25,772 bases of DNA from JADHUC01 sp964617665 (GTDB taxonomy: Bacteria > Planctomycetota > Planctomycetia > Pirellulales > Pirellulaceae). The translations under genes and the position numbers were made by a program. The notes beneath the pieces are model-generated. The model was not told the DNA's origin. It saw only the letters and a list, made by a program, of their open reading frames with translations, and made no database searches. The stretch covers positions 1 to 25,772 of the forward strand of contig CAZUAH010000160.1 in assembly GCA_964617665.1 (NCBI GenBank), read 5' to 3'. This document shows, one piece after another, positions 15,798-23,824 of this stretch (positions are counted from its first letter, which is position 1; every line of letters begins with the position of its first letter).

Positions 15798-17501
15798 TCA
15801 GAGTCCGATCACGTCAAGTTGGCTGACAGTCTTCTTCTTTTCGTCGATCACGTAGAATATCCCGGCGCGAGGCACGTTGATGGTCACGTCCCCATACTCT
15901 GGTAGCGCTATCTTCACGTTCCGCCGATCTTCCAGCGGCGAGTGGGCATACACCAACCACTGTCGTTGGCCGGTATCGCCTCGCACGAGGGCCATGCTGA
16001 ACACGGGGATGTTCGTTTTCTGGTTCCACGGACGATCTGCGTCCAGGTTTGTGTCCAGCAGGTACCAGCGATGAATGTCGCGGTACTTCTCCGGGATGTT
16101 CTCCCGATACGGGTGTCGATGGGCTAGGTTTGGGACCAATTCGCCGTGCCGCCAGAATTCCGTCAGTGTCTCGCTGGCATGTACTCGGTCGACGGCCAGT
16201 AGCAATTGATCGAAGAACGGGCGCCATGGGGCAAGTGGTACGGTACTGCCGCGGAACTCGCGCACGGCACGCGGGCGCAACAGCCAAATGCCGAACTGCA
16301 GCCAGCCCAGGCATCGGTCTGGTGTGTATGTCTGGCCGTCCTTTATGTATTGGCAAGCTTTCGATTTCTTCAATAGGTCCGGCGAGTAGCTCATTGCGGG
16401 CGTCCAACCGCCGTTGCCATCCCACGTCGAGATCTCCCACCAGAAGTCAGGATTGGCCTTCCACGCTTCTTCGAGCTGGAAGATCCAATTCATCGACTGG
16501 ACCTGCGTGGACCAGACCCAATGATCGCGGTTCGGGCACCAGTTGTGCGTGTAATACGAAGGCGATCCGCCGTCCCAGATGTGCCAATTGGGACTGGTCC
16601 ATTCGTCGGTGATCAGCGAATAGTCTTTCCACGCCGACCAGCGTCCGAAGTGCGAAGGTCCGAAGGCGCCATAGCCGACGAAACGCAGGTTCTTCTTCCA
16701 CGTTTCGCTGACCAGAGCGTCTCGCATCGCCTGGAACATGATCGGATACCGCTCCATCCAACCCTCGGAGACGACTTTCCGTTTGAATTGATTCGATTGC
16801 TCTGTGCCGTATTCGTCGAGGTATCGTTTCGACAACGCCTCCACCTGGTGCCAACGCAGATCTGGCGCTTCGTTGTTCGAGACGAACAGCACTAGCGGCG
16901 GATCGGGGTACAGCTTTTGCAACCACTTCATGGCAGGCGTATCCACGTATTCGCGAGCCGGATCGCGCCACTTGTCCACTAGCCCGAACGGACTGAGCTT
17001 GGGGATCGCCTTGCCCTCTGGCGAAATCACGGACGGGCACTGGTCCGGCGGCAGTTCACGGTAGTCTTTCTTGACCAGCATCGCTTCCCATTGCGTGCCT
17101 CGGAAAGAGATGGGAAGTTGCAGTTTGCGACAATAGCCCAACAGTCCGGTGTAGTAGTCATCGAATCGCAGGGCGGCCTTTTCGTCTTTGTCTGGATCGC
17201 CGCGTGGCCAGCCGAGCCATGGCAGGATATGGTGCCCCTCGTCCAACAATTCCATCTGGTATTGCGGCGTCCAGCCGCGCCCCTGGCTGCCCATGTTCCA
17301 ATGGCTGACCAAGGGTAGGGGCCTGCCTTCAGGACCATTGGGCGGCAACAAAGCCTCATGGCGAATCCGCTCGGCCACTTGGCGAGCCGCCTTGCCGGGT
17401 TCGCTGCCGATAGCAGTGGCGGCCGCAGCACATGCCAGCAGAGTGGTCAGAACGGACAACCGATTTGCCACTCTGGCCTTCGATTTCGCAAAAAGTCTCA
17501 T
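15798..17501 (-). CDS. Large secreted protein, possible TIM-barrel glycosidase of unknown family
   Basis: The ATG at 17501 has GGGAG nine bases upstream and opens a signal peptide (VANRLSVLTTLLACAAAATA, 11-30). The longer frame to 17615 runs through an intergenic repeat and is rejected. The 567-residue product is rich in Trp, Tyr and Pro. FVSNNEAPDLRW places E211 after Asn at a strand end, as for the acid/base of clan GH-A glycosidases. FWWEISTWDGNG holds E356, a candidate nucleophile. WNMGSQGRGWTP, LPWLGWPRGD and ITDEWTSPNWHIWDGG would line a barrel. The last ~70 residues (FSMALVRGDTGQRQWLVYAHSP...VKIALPEYGDVTINVPRAGIFYVID) look like a C-terminal beta-sandwich. No named family is recognised. 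It is flanked on both sides by copies of the same repeat. Confidence 0.75.
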   Translation of the reverse strand: MRLFAKSKARVANRLSVLTTLLACAAAATAIGSEPGKAARQVAERIRHEALLPPNGPEGRPLPLVSHWNMGSQGRGWTPQYQMELLDEGHHILPWLGWPRGDPDKDEKAALRFDDYYTGLLGYCRKLQLPISFRGTQWEAMLVKKDYRELPPDQCPSVISPEGKAIPKLSPFGLVDKWRDPAREYVDTPAMKWLQKLYPDPPLVLFVSNNEAPDLRWHQVEALSKRYLDEYGTEQSNQFKRKVVSEGWMERYPIMFQAMRDALVSETWKKNLRFVGYGAFGPSHFGRWSAWKDYSLITDEWTSPNWHIWDGGSPSYYTHNWCPNRDHWVWSTQVQSMNWIFQLEEAWKANPDFWWEISTWDGNGGWTPAMSYSPDLLKKSKACQYIKDGQTYTPDRCLGWLQFGIWLLRPRAVREFRGSTVPLAPWRPFFDQLLLAVDRVHASETLTEFWRHGELVPNLAHRHPYRENIPEKYRDIHRWYLLDTNLDADRPWNQKTNIPVFSMALVRGDTGQRQWLVYAHSPLEDRRNVKIALPEYGDVTINVPRAGIFYVIDEKKKTVSQLDVIGL

Positions 17502-17523
17502 CGGAGCATTCTCCCGCGTCTTG

Positions 17524-17592
17524 TCATGTTCTTGCCAATCATATTCTTGCCCATTCAACTCAGGGCAAGAAAATGCACGGCAAGAATATGAA
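17524..17592. repeat. Intergenic inverted repeat, copy 2 (TTCTTGCC family)
   Basis: Arms 17524-17552 and 17564-17592 are 29-base inverted copies with about five mismatches around a short loop. Each arm contains the unit TTCTTGCC twice, spaced by about seven bases. The left arm shares the ATCATATTCTTGCC core with copy 1 at 15731-15780. The element lies in the upstream region of the 567-residue secreted protein gene. Confidence 0.7.
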
Positions 17593-17664
17593 GCCGAGCG
17601 ATCCAGACGCTTCAATTGTCCGGGCTTCTTATGACGGGATCAAGTCTTCTGCGGCGCAAGTGTT

Positions 17665-18375
17665 TCAACACTTGATAGTCTTCCGTTTCTTGCCGACTCG
17701 ACCCGCCTTTTCAACCTTTTCGATGTATGGCAACGCGTCGGGGACCTTGCACGATGTGTCGCCCATGTCAATCGATACTTTGCCGATCTTCTTCGCGGCC
17801 GCTTTGGCCTGTTTCAAGAGCGGTGTGACGTACGACCCGACGGCGATGATGAATCCGTTCATGGGATAGCGCACGCGATTCGGAGCCGAGTGGATCTCTT
17901 TCGCGACCCGATTCATGAGATCCTTGATTTCCGTCAGATCCAATGCATCATCTGGCATCACGGCAACGATGCCTGCATACGTGCACCAACCGCTGCACGC
18001 GATCGATTCCGTCTTCGAGTCGATCCACTTCAATGCCAAGTCGCGTGCGTGAGGGCTTTCTGCGACCACGCCGGGGACCGTGTACTCGGATAACATGTGC
18101 CAACTGGCACCTTTGACCCACGACTGGAGTTGTCGTTTGGTCATCTGCGATCCGTCCGCAACGATTCCAGCAAGATACATGGCGTCGATATTGCCCGTGT
18201 CGTAGAGCTCGCACGCCAGTGCCTGTTGTCCTTTGATCTTCTTGGCGATGGCCTTCAAATCGGCGATCTTGACGCCGAACATATTCTCCGGTGCCCCATG
18301 GCGAAGATAGGTCTTGCGTGTCTGTTCACTTCCTTTCTTCTTGAGTGCTTCCATGACTTCGGAGACAGTATTCAT
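17665..18375 (-). CDS. AlkD-like HEAT-repeat DNA alkylation repair protein
   Basis: The start at ATG 18375 has GGAG about eight bases upstream and gives 236 residues, the normal size of the family; an ATG at 18420 is less likely. The protein is a solenoid of HEAT-like helices. Recognisable segments are MFGVKIADLKAIAKKIK, LACELYDTGNIDAMYLAGIVAD and MTKRQLQSWVKGASWHMLSEYTV, followed by ARDLALKWIDSKTESIACSGWCTYAG. This is the pattern of the DNA alkylation repair family (PF08713). AlkD-type enzymes remove N3- or N7-alkylated purines without base flipping. Many members of this branch are untested, and whether the catalytic Trp/Asp of AlkD are all kept could not be settled by eye. The C-terminus is basic (GKKRKTIKC). 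It is monocistronic. Confidence 0.85.
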   Translation of the reverse strand: MNTVSEVMEALKKKGSEQTRKTYLRHGAPENMFGVKIADLKAIAKKIKGQQALACELYDTGNIDAMYLAGIVADGSQMTKRQLQSWVKGASWHMLSEYTVPGVVAESPHARDLALKWIDSKTESIACSGWCTYAGIVAVMPDDALDLTEIKDLMNRVAKEIHSAPNRVRYPMNGFIIAVGSYVTPLLKQAKAAAKKIGKVSIDMGDTSCKVPDALPYIEKVEKAGRVGKKRKTIKC

Positions 18376-18565
18376 TTCAAATCTCCGGCATCTGAAATTT
18401 CGGAGTGAAGTGGTTCGCATCGGCCAAAGAGAGACTGTAGCATAAGTATCGTCGGGAATGAATCAAAGAGGCTGATACTGATAGGAGACATGGAGACGTC
18501 GAAGGAAACACGACGAGTCGGCCTCTGGGCGGGTTCTGTAGGCCCGCCTGGGCGGTTCTCCGGAA

Positions 18566-20431
18566 TCAGCGGTCTTGTACAGCGAACATGCCGCCCATGC
18601 CCATCGGGTTCTGGCCATTCTGGTTCTCGCCGACCACGGGAATAAAACTCCCAGGGTTGTGGCGAAGATAACCATCCCATGTCGAATGCCATCGAACTCT
18701 CAGTCTGGCAAGCAACTTGGTGAATTTCCGGTGGACCTCGGGGCGATTGCGAATGACGATTGCGTTCTCGAATCGGTGAATGGTCCCGCGGGCCTCCTTG
18801 CTCCAAGTCTGCGGTGCAACAAGGTCGCGGGTGATTGCCACAAGATCGTCGACCCTTGTACTGGGTACCTTGTTACCCCAAGGGCCGACGTAATAGACTC
18901 GCAGTACCATGCGGTCTTCCTCCTCACGGACAGCCCGGTCCTTCGTGAGAGGGTTTGCTTCCTGTTTACTCAGTGCGTGGCGAAGGCCAGCCAGGATTCG
19001 TGCAACTTTATGATGTACCTCATCCGTCTGGGAGACCACTAAGGATGGCACTCCTTCCAGTGGCTCGACGGCTCCAAGACCGCCTACCAGATCCCAAGTG
19101 TGGGGATGCTCGCCGGTTATGATTTCCATCAAGGCGTCGCAGGCATCTGGCGACCAGAGCCCATTGTCATCAACGACCAAATCACGGACGGGATAAAGTC
19201 GGGTGGTAATATCGCACTCGCATTCCTCGGGCGTCGTAATGACGATGGCCTCGTCGCGAACCATCCAGGCCAGATCGAGTGGATGAACCACCGAATCCAA
19301 GACGGAACGCAGCGTCGCGTTCTTCAACTCGCACGAGAACCTTGGTTCTCGACGCACGGGCTCACGCAGGCGCGCCGGTTCGGCGGGCACGCCGAACGGT
19401 TCGGCACCAGCAGCGGCGCCAAATGGATCGGCACCAGCAGCGGGTGCAGTGGGTTTTGCAGGAGCGCCAAACGGATCGGCACCAGCGGGTGCAGTGGATT
19501 TTGCAGGAGCGCCAAACCGATCGTACGACCCCACGTCCACCAGTGCGATACGATCAATGACGATGGGGACGTCGCTCAGTTTCGAGATTGTGTCCAATGC
19601 CTCGTCCAGAGTGATATCTTTGAGACTCACGCTGATGGTCTTCTCGTCCAGTGCCGCGCGGACTGCCTCGTCCGCTGCCGTGCTGGGTAATGTCATCGGT
19701 TCGATAGCGGTGTTGACCGGGTTCCGTGCATATGCGCGCGACAACTGTCGTAAGGTCGCAAGCAACCGCCCGATTTCTTCGTGAGTTTCTCGCGTGCAAG
19801 AAATGACCAGCAATCCGCGAAAGGCGGTAACCGCCCCCGGTCCGCCAACGCTATCCCAAAGGGTTGGGTCCATCGTGGATGTAATCACGTCAATCAACAT
19901 GTCCGTATCCAGGGGGGTGACATCACCGCAGGTGCTTGCCAAATCACTGACATCGTAGAAGCGTGTGTCCAAGTCTGCTTCAACCACCTCGTGCGACGTG
20001 ATCATGACCGTCTGGCCCTGAATCCGGCAGGTCAAGTCGAGGTTGCGGAGCAGGTGGCGTAGTCCCGATTGGACGCTGATGCCTCTGGCCTGAAACGATA
20101 CTTTCGTCTTTCCGTCATATCCCAGGTCGTCCAGCTCACGGGTGTCCAACTCGATATTGACGCCATCGGCTTTGCCTAGATCGTCTGCAATCTTCTTTAA
20201 TGGTGTTTCTCGGAAATCGAAGTCGATCTTCGTGGCAAGTGCTGATTGCACCGCTTTCTCGACGGCCGACTCCTGCGCGGATTCCTTGGCCTCGCTGCTG
20301 ACTGTCGTTTCCGTGTCTTGGCCCAAAGCAACCTGGGCGATGGAGAGAATGAACAAAACGAAAATGATCATCATGTAGAACACGAAGGCCGTGACGTGTT
20401 CGCATGAGGCGATCGGACGGTGTGCGCTCAT
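18566..20431 (-). CDS. Exported secretin-N-like repeat protein
   Basis: A 621-residue protein with a hydrophobic signal or anchor (FVFYMMIIFVLFILSIAQVALG, about 17-38). The start may be the ATG at 20431 or one at 20374. It carries tandem copies of a module. The first (about 65-232) has an STN-like part (IDFDFRETPLKKIADDLG...GLRHLLRNLDLTCRIQGQTVMIT) followed by a strand-helix part (TRFYDVSDL...GRLLATLR). The second (about 255-488) repeats both (ISVSLKDITLDEALDTIS..., RLYPVRDLV...ILAGLR) and is interrupted by a Pro/Ala/Gly linker. A third, half module is at 508-580. These resemble secretin N0/N1 domains, but no secretin pore domain follows. It probably works in the periplasm as an assembly or scaffold protein. 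The C-terminus is Asn/Gly/Met-rich. Confidence 0.75.
   Translation of the reverse strand: MSAHRPIASCEHVTAFVFYMMIIFVLFILSIAQVALGQDTETTVSSEAKESAQESAVEKAVQSALATKIDFDFRETPLKKIADDLGKADGVNIELDTRELDDLGYDGKTKVSFQARGISVQSGLRHLLRNLDLTCRIQGQTVMITSHEVVEADLDTRFYDVSDLASTCGDVTPLDTDMLIDVITSTMDPTLWDSVGGPGAVTAFRGLLVISCTRETHEEIGRLLATLRQLSRAYARNPVNTAIEPMTLPSTAADEAVRAALDEKTISVSLKDITLDEALDTISKLSDVPIVIDRIALVDVGSYDRFGAPAKSTAPAGADPFGAPAKPTAPAAGADPFGAAAGAEPFGVPAEPARLREPVRREPRFSCELKNATLRSVLDSVVHPLDLAWMVRDEAIVITTPEECECDITTRLYPVRDLVVDDNGLWSPDACDALMEIITGEHPHTWDLVGGLGAVEPLEGVPSLVVSQTDEVHHKVARILAGLRHALSKQEANPLTKDRAVREEEDRMVLRVYYVGPWGNKVPSTRVDDLVAITRDLVAPQTWSKEARGTIHRFENAIVIRNRPEVHRKFTKLLARLRVRWHSTWDGYLRHNPGSFIPVVGENQNGQNPMGMGGMFAVQDR
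19386..19523. repeat. In-frame minisatellite within the secretin-N-like gene
   Basis: The unit GCGCCAAANGGATCGGCACC recurs at 19416, 19464 and 19509 (48- and 45-base spacing), with a diverged copy near 19388. In the protein this is FGAPAKSTAPAGADP, FGAPAKPTAPAAGADP, then shorter FGAAAGAEP and FGVPAEP. All units are multiples of three, so copy-number change would alter only the linker length. Confidence 0.8.
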
Positions 20432-20826
20432 CTCGCTACTCGGGGGTTCTCGGCGAGTGCAGTTTACGCGATGCCCATTTCTGCTAGCTAACTGAGCACG
20501 TCCGGGAGTTGGGAGGGCGAAGCTCCCGCTGAGCCGGATTCTTGGTACCGATGCGCGGCTCGGCAGGAGCCTCGCCCTCCCGGAACCGTGAATTCTGGCG
20601 TGTCGAATTCGCGGGCACTCTCAGCTAATTCAAACGTCGCGACGCCCTGAGGGGACATATCGAGCCTCTGTATGAGGAGTCTGTTGAGACGGAGTAGCTG
20701 TCATCGGGCGAGATGACCAAAGAAACCGGCGTATCGGGTCCCTCTATTATGGTCGCAGGCTTCGGAAGAAGCGAGAGTTTCGGAAATGGGGCTTGCACCA
20801 ACGCCCACTTCGTGTCGACGCAACGC
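20432..20826. other. Gene-free stretch between secretin-N-like and sialidase genes
   Basis: Apart from the inverted repeat at 20511-20581, this 395-base region contains no supportable gene. Overlapping frames such as that at 20713-21120 on the plus strand run into the antisense of the sialidase gene and look like shadows. It must contain the promoter of the minus-strand gene starting at 20431, which could not be identified. Confidence 0.4.
20511..20581. repeat. Intergenic inverted repeat (GGGAGGGCGARGCTCC type)
   Basis: Left arm 20511-20536 and right arm 20556-20581 are 26-base inverted copies with three mismatches, around a 19-base spacer. On the plus strand the arms begin GGGAGGGCGAAGCTCC and CGGCTCGGCAGGAGCC. 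There is no T-run, so it is not a simple terminator. Confidence 0.7.
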
Positions 20827-21927
20827 CTACCGCCAGTTCTTCGGCAGATCGACGAAATAGCCGGCAATCCACTTTCCTTCGGGGCGGATCTCGTAGTCGA
20901 CGATCAAACGCCGATGTTTGCCGACGGCGATAGAAACGGGATAGCTGGCGTCGGCAATTGGCTGTCCGTCTGGTTGATATTGGTAACACAAGAGCCGGTT
21001 CTCGATATCCCAGCGGCGGAAACTGGGATCGTCGGTGGTCACCATCGACACCGAGATCATCCGCCGATCGGCATAGGTCAGGATGGGCTTCTTGCCGTGC
21101 CAATCCAGGTGGGGAGGTGAAGTGGATCGGGCATCGCGAACGTTCGTTCTTACCGCCGCGTCCCACGTGCGCCCGCCATCGCGGCTTTCGCTTTTCCAGA
21201 AATAGCCGTCGCGAACGCGGTTTTCGCGTATGATCCCGACGATTCGTCCTGGCTCGACTTCCAAGGCGACCCATTCATCGCCGACGAAACCCCGAGAGTT
21301 GGCTATCTCGGAGAGTTCCCATGTCTTTCCGTTGTCTGAAGAACGGGCCGCGATAGAGCCGTTTCCTGGGGCTTTGTAGATGGGAATAAGCAGATCACCG
21401 GAGCCCAACACGATCGGCGCCCCACGCGTACGGGCGTCCAACTCGGCGATCGGTTGCGGCTTTCCCCACGTGGACCCGGCGTTCTTGGAACGAATGGTCA
21501 TGCATCGCGACACATGATCCTTGGTGTAGGTGTTGTAGCAGACCATCAATCGTCCGTCAGGCAATTGCGTGACCGCCGAGTTTCGGTCGTCGACTCCCGG
21601 ATCGTCGACCACCGTCCGTGCCGGCGCCCATGTCTGCCCCTCGTCGTCACTGAAGGTCCACATTATCTTGCCTGTAGGCGAGAATCCATGGACACCGTCG
21701 TCGCGAAACACACAGACGAGCTTGTCGTTTCCGGCTCGAGCGATCCACGGCCATCCTGGATAGCCGCCACGATGGATGATGACGTCCGGCTTGCTCTTGA
21801 CGCGCGTGGTCGGTTCTGCCGCTGATGTCATCTGTGTTCGCCGACCGTAAATGCCTCCCAGCGTCATCGCTGCGGTACAGGTGGCAGTTCGGCGAAGAAA
21901 ATCACGACGTGTCAAATCTCCACTCAT
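20827..21927 (-). CDS. Tat-exported sialidase / BNR-repeat six-bladed propeller
   Basis: The ATG at 21927 has TAGGAG seven bases upstream and gives 366 residues; an ATG at 21981 is less likely. The N-terminus carries a Tat motif, TRRDFLRR (6-13). Four Asp-boxes (SxDxGxTW) mark the propeller blades: SDDEGQTW (93-100), SKNAGSTW (147-154), SSDNGKTW (196-203) and SRDGGRTW (248-255). The fold is that of sialidases (GH33) and related exo-acting propellers. A clear FRIP/YRIP motif is not seen; the nearest Arg is in VCVFRDDG (71-78). Activity on sialic acid is therefore likely but not proven. It would act in the periplasm or outside. Confidence 0.85.
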   Translation of the reverse strand: MSGDLTRRDFLRRTATCTAAMTLGGIYGRRTQMTSAAEPTTRVKSKPDVIIHRGGYPGWPWIARAGNDKLVCVFRDDGVHGFSPTGKIMWTFSDDEGQTWAPARTVVDDPGVDDRNSAVTQLPDGRLMVCYNTYTKDHVSRCMTIRSKNAGSTWGKPQPIAELDARTRGAPIVLGSGDLLIPIYKAPGNGSIAARSSDNGKTWELSEIANSRGFVGDEWVALEVEPGRIVGIIRENRVRDGYFWKSESRDGGRTWDAAVRTNVRDARSTSPPHLDWHGKKPILTYADRRMISVSMVTTDDPSFRRWDIENRLLCYQYQPDGQPIADASYPVSIAVGKHRRLIVDYEIRPEGKWIAGYFVDLPKNWR

Positions 21928-22240
21928 CGGTCCACTCCTAACGGCAAGCACGATTCCAACGTCCCACAGCCCAAACGGCACGTTGGAAACGTGCCCCGCG
22001 ATGGTACAATCTCCTAGTGGTGCGGCTATCGATATTTGTCAGTCAGATTAAGGCCAGGGTGGCCGGGGTTGGAGGGCACACGCCCGAAACCCCGGGGCTT
22101 CCCTCGCTGACGCTCAGTCCAGCCCCGGCCACCCAAGCTGACATTGATCGATAGACCATCCACCAGTAGTGTAGTCCGATCGTTGCTGATCGACGATTTT
22201 CGTGCAATACCCTACTTCGTTTTCCTACGCGTCACCAACA
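21928..22240. other. Divergent intergenic region, sialidase / yihY
   Basis: This gap of about 310 bases holds the divergent promoters of the two genes and the long inverted repeat at 22026-22154. No convincing promoter boxes or small genes were seen. A GTG at 22202 in frame with the yihY homologue could be an earlier start. Confidence 0.4.
22026..22154. repeat. Nested inverted repeat, MITE-like intergenic element
   Basis: Outer arms 22026-22042 (CTATCGATATTTGTCAG) and 22138-22154 (CTGACATTGATCGATAG) match inversely at 14 of 17 positions. Inner arms 22057-22072 (GGGTGGCCGGGGTTGG) and 22119-22134 (CCAGCCCCGGCCACCC) match with one mismatch, which is a G-U pair on the plus strand. The centre contains CCCCGGGG. 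The whole 129-base element is non-coding. Confidence 0.75.
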
Positions 22241-23590
22241 ATGCTTCGCCAAATAATCGAATCGACTATACGCTGGCTGAAACGCGTGATCACGCAACCG
22301 CGTGAGGAATTGGACCGCTGGCAGACGGCTGTTCGTTTTGCCCACGATCTTGGGCGTTTCGGCGCCAGGCAGCTACAGCACGATCGGGCTCAGCAGATGG
22401 CGGCGGCTCTTTCGTTTCGCACTCTGTTTGGCTTGCTGCCAGTGCTGGTGGTTGCGACCGTGCTGGTCAAAGCACTGGGCACACAAGAGAGTTTCATCGA
22501 GCCTCTGGGCAAGCTGCTCGAGTTCTGGGGACTGGACAACGTTCGTATCGAGGCCGGTGTCGACGTGGGAACTGCTACCCTGGACGTGTGGCTGAGCGAG
22601 CGTGTGCGCGAGGCCATAGAAAACGTGAATGTGGCCGCGATTGGTTGGGTTGGCGTGGCGATCACGATTTACGCGGCTATCAGCTTGGTCGTGACGGTGG
22701 AAGATTGTTTCAACGTCATCTATCGGGCTCCGCAGGGTCGTCAGTGGAGGTACCGTGTACCGCTGTACTGGTTTCTGCTCACGATCAGCCCGCTGATCCT
22801 TGTCTGCAGCGGCTACGTGAATACCCGTTTCGAGGAACTCCTCGTGCCACTGGACACGTATCAGTGGCTTGCGACGACGGCGGGTGTGTTGTGGAGCGTG
22901 TTCGCGATCTGGTTGTTGATGCTTACGGCCTACATGCTGTTTCCGAGTACCAAGGTCCATTGGCGGCCAGCGATGATCGGGGCTCTGGTATCGGCGATCT
23001 TGCTGGAGATCGGCAAGCGAACGATGGGCATGTATCTGGCGAATGCGTTGTCGATCAGTCAACTGTACGGTTCGCTTGGCCTGATTCCGCTGTTCATGTT
23101 CTGGGTTTACCTAATGTGGTTGGCGGTGCTGTTTGGCCTGCAGGTCAGTTCGACGCTGCAGCACTTGCACGGACGACAGCTTGCGGAACTCGAACAGCAA
23201 CGACGCGAATCCAGCATGGTCGATCCGGCTGTTGTCCCAGTTATGATGAAGGTGATCGCCGAGCGATTTCGAGAAGGACGAACGACCAGTATCGAACGTA
23301 TCACAAGCGCGACGGGAATCTCGGACGCAGTCACCGAGCGGATTGTCGGGCAACTCGTCGGCGCTGAGCTGCTTCACCGAGTCGCCGACTCCGATCGAAC
23401 TGTTGCACTGAGCCGTCCACCCGATGAGATCCCCATACAGCAACTGCTAGACATCGCCTTCAAAGCCGCCGATCTAGACGTGGGCGACGAGCGAGCGACC
23501 CGGTTGCTTGAGCGGCTGCGGGCCGCCCAAAGAGATGCTTCCGAGGGTGTGACCTTAGCGACAGTACTAGAAGGCGGGCTGGACGTCTGA
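22241..23590 (+). CDS. YihY/BrkB-family membrane protein with C-terminal winged-helix-like domain
   Basis: A 449-residue protein from the ATG at 22241. The YihY/UPF0761 core covers about residues 36-330. It begins with RQLQHDRAQQMAAALSFRTLFGLLPVLVV, the family's hallmark entry into the first helix. At least six transmembrane segments follow, including VAAIGWVGVAITIYAAISLV, WFLLTISPLILVCSGY and LIPLFMFWVYLMWLAVLFGLQV. After it come about 110 soluble residues (MVDPAVVPVMMKVIAERFREGRTTSIERITSATGISDAVTERIVGQLVGAELLHRV). These resemble a winged-helix, MarR/Rrf2-like fold and are found in many YihY proteins. The transport role of the family is unsettled. No Shine-Dalgarno sequence decides between this start and the GTG at 22202. 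Confidence 0.88.
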   Translation: MLRQIIESTIRWLKRVITQPREELDRWQTAVRFAHDLGRFGARQLQHDRAQQMAAALSFRTLFGLLPVLVVATVLVKALGTQESFIEPLGKLLEFWGLDNVRIEAGVDVGTATLDVWLSERVREAIENVNVAAIGWVGVAITIYAAISLVVTVEDCFNVIYRAPQGRQWRYRVPLYWFLLTISPLILVCSGYVNTRFEELLVPLDTYQWLATTAGVLWSVFAIWLLMLTAYMLFPSTKVHWRPAMIGALVSAILLEIGKRTMGMYLANALSISQLYGSLGLIPLFMFWVYLMWLAVLFGLQVSSTLQHLHGRQLAELEQQRRESSMVDPAVVPVMMKVIAERFREGRTTSIERITSATGISDAVTERIVGQLVGAELLHRVADSDRTVALSRPPDEIPIQQLLDIAFKAADLDVGDERATRLLERLRAAQRDASEGVTLATVLEGGLDV

Positions 23591-23671
23591 TTGGCGGGAA
23601 GGCGTAGACTAGTCCACCGAATCGCATTTTACCGTGGAATCCACGGAAACTACGAATAAAATTGAAGTTGA

Positions 23672-23703
23672 GGGGCTTTCGAGGGTATCGGAAAGTTAGC
23701 CCC
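23672..23703 (+). other. Hairpin in the leader of the second kinase gene
   Basis: GGGGCTTTC (23672-23680) can pair with GAAA and GCCCC (23691-23703) across a four-base bulge. A smaller palindrome, CCGTGGAATCCACGG, lies at 23632-23646. Neither has a U-run, so they are leader structures or remnants of repeats rather than clear terminators of the upstream gene. Confidence 0.35.
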
Positions 23704-23824
23704 GACACTAGATTTGTGATAGCGTGGATCCGTGGCAATGTGGGGCTGGACTGTGCCCGCATGCCTTCTCCGTGGCTTGGCGAACAGAGGGTGGCACCGG
23801 AACGGAATAGCGTCCGTTTACGCC

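Noticed and set aside
14717..15826. 369-codon plus-strand open frame
   Set aside because: It lies antisense to the ceramidase-like gene, which has a signal peptide, a Shine-Dalgarno sequence and family motifs. The plus-strand translation has no recognisable domain and an Arg/His/Cys-rich composition typical of shadow frames.
17657..17674. Perfect hairpin CAAGTGT-TTCA-ACACTTG across the stop codon of the AlkD-like gene
   Set aside because: No U-run follows on either strand, so it was not called a terminator.
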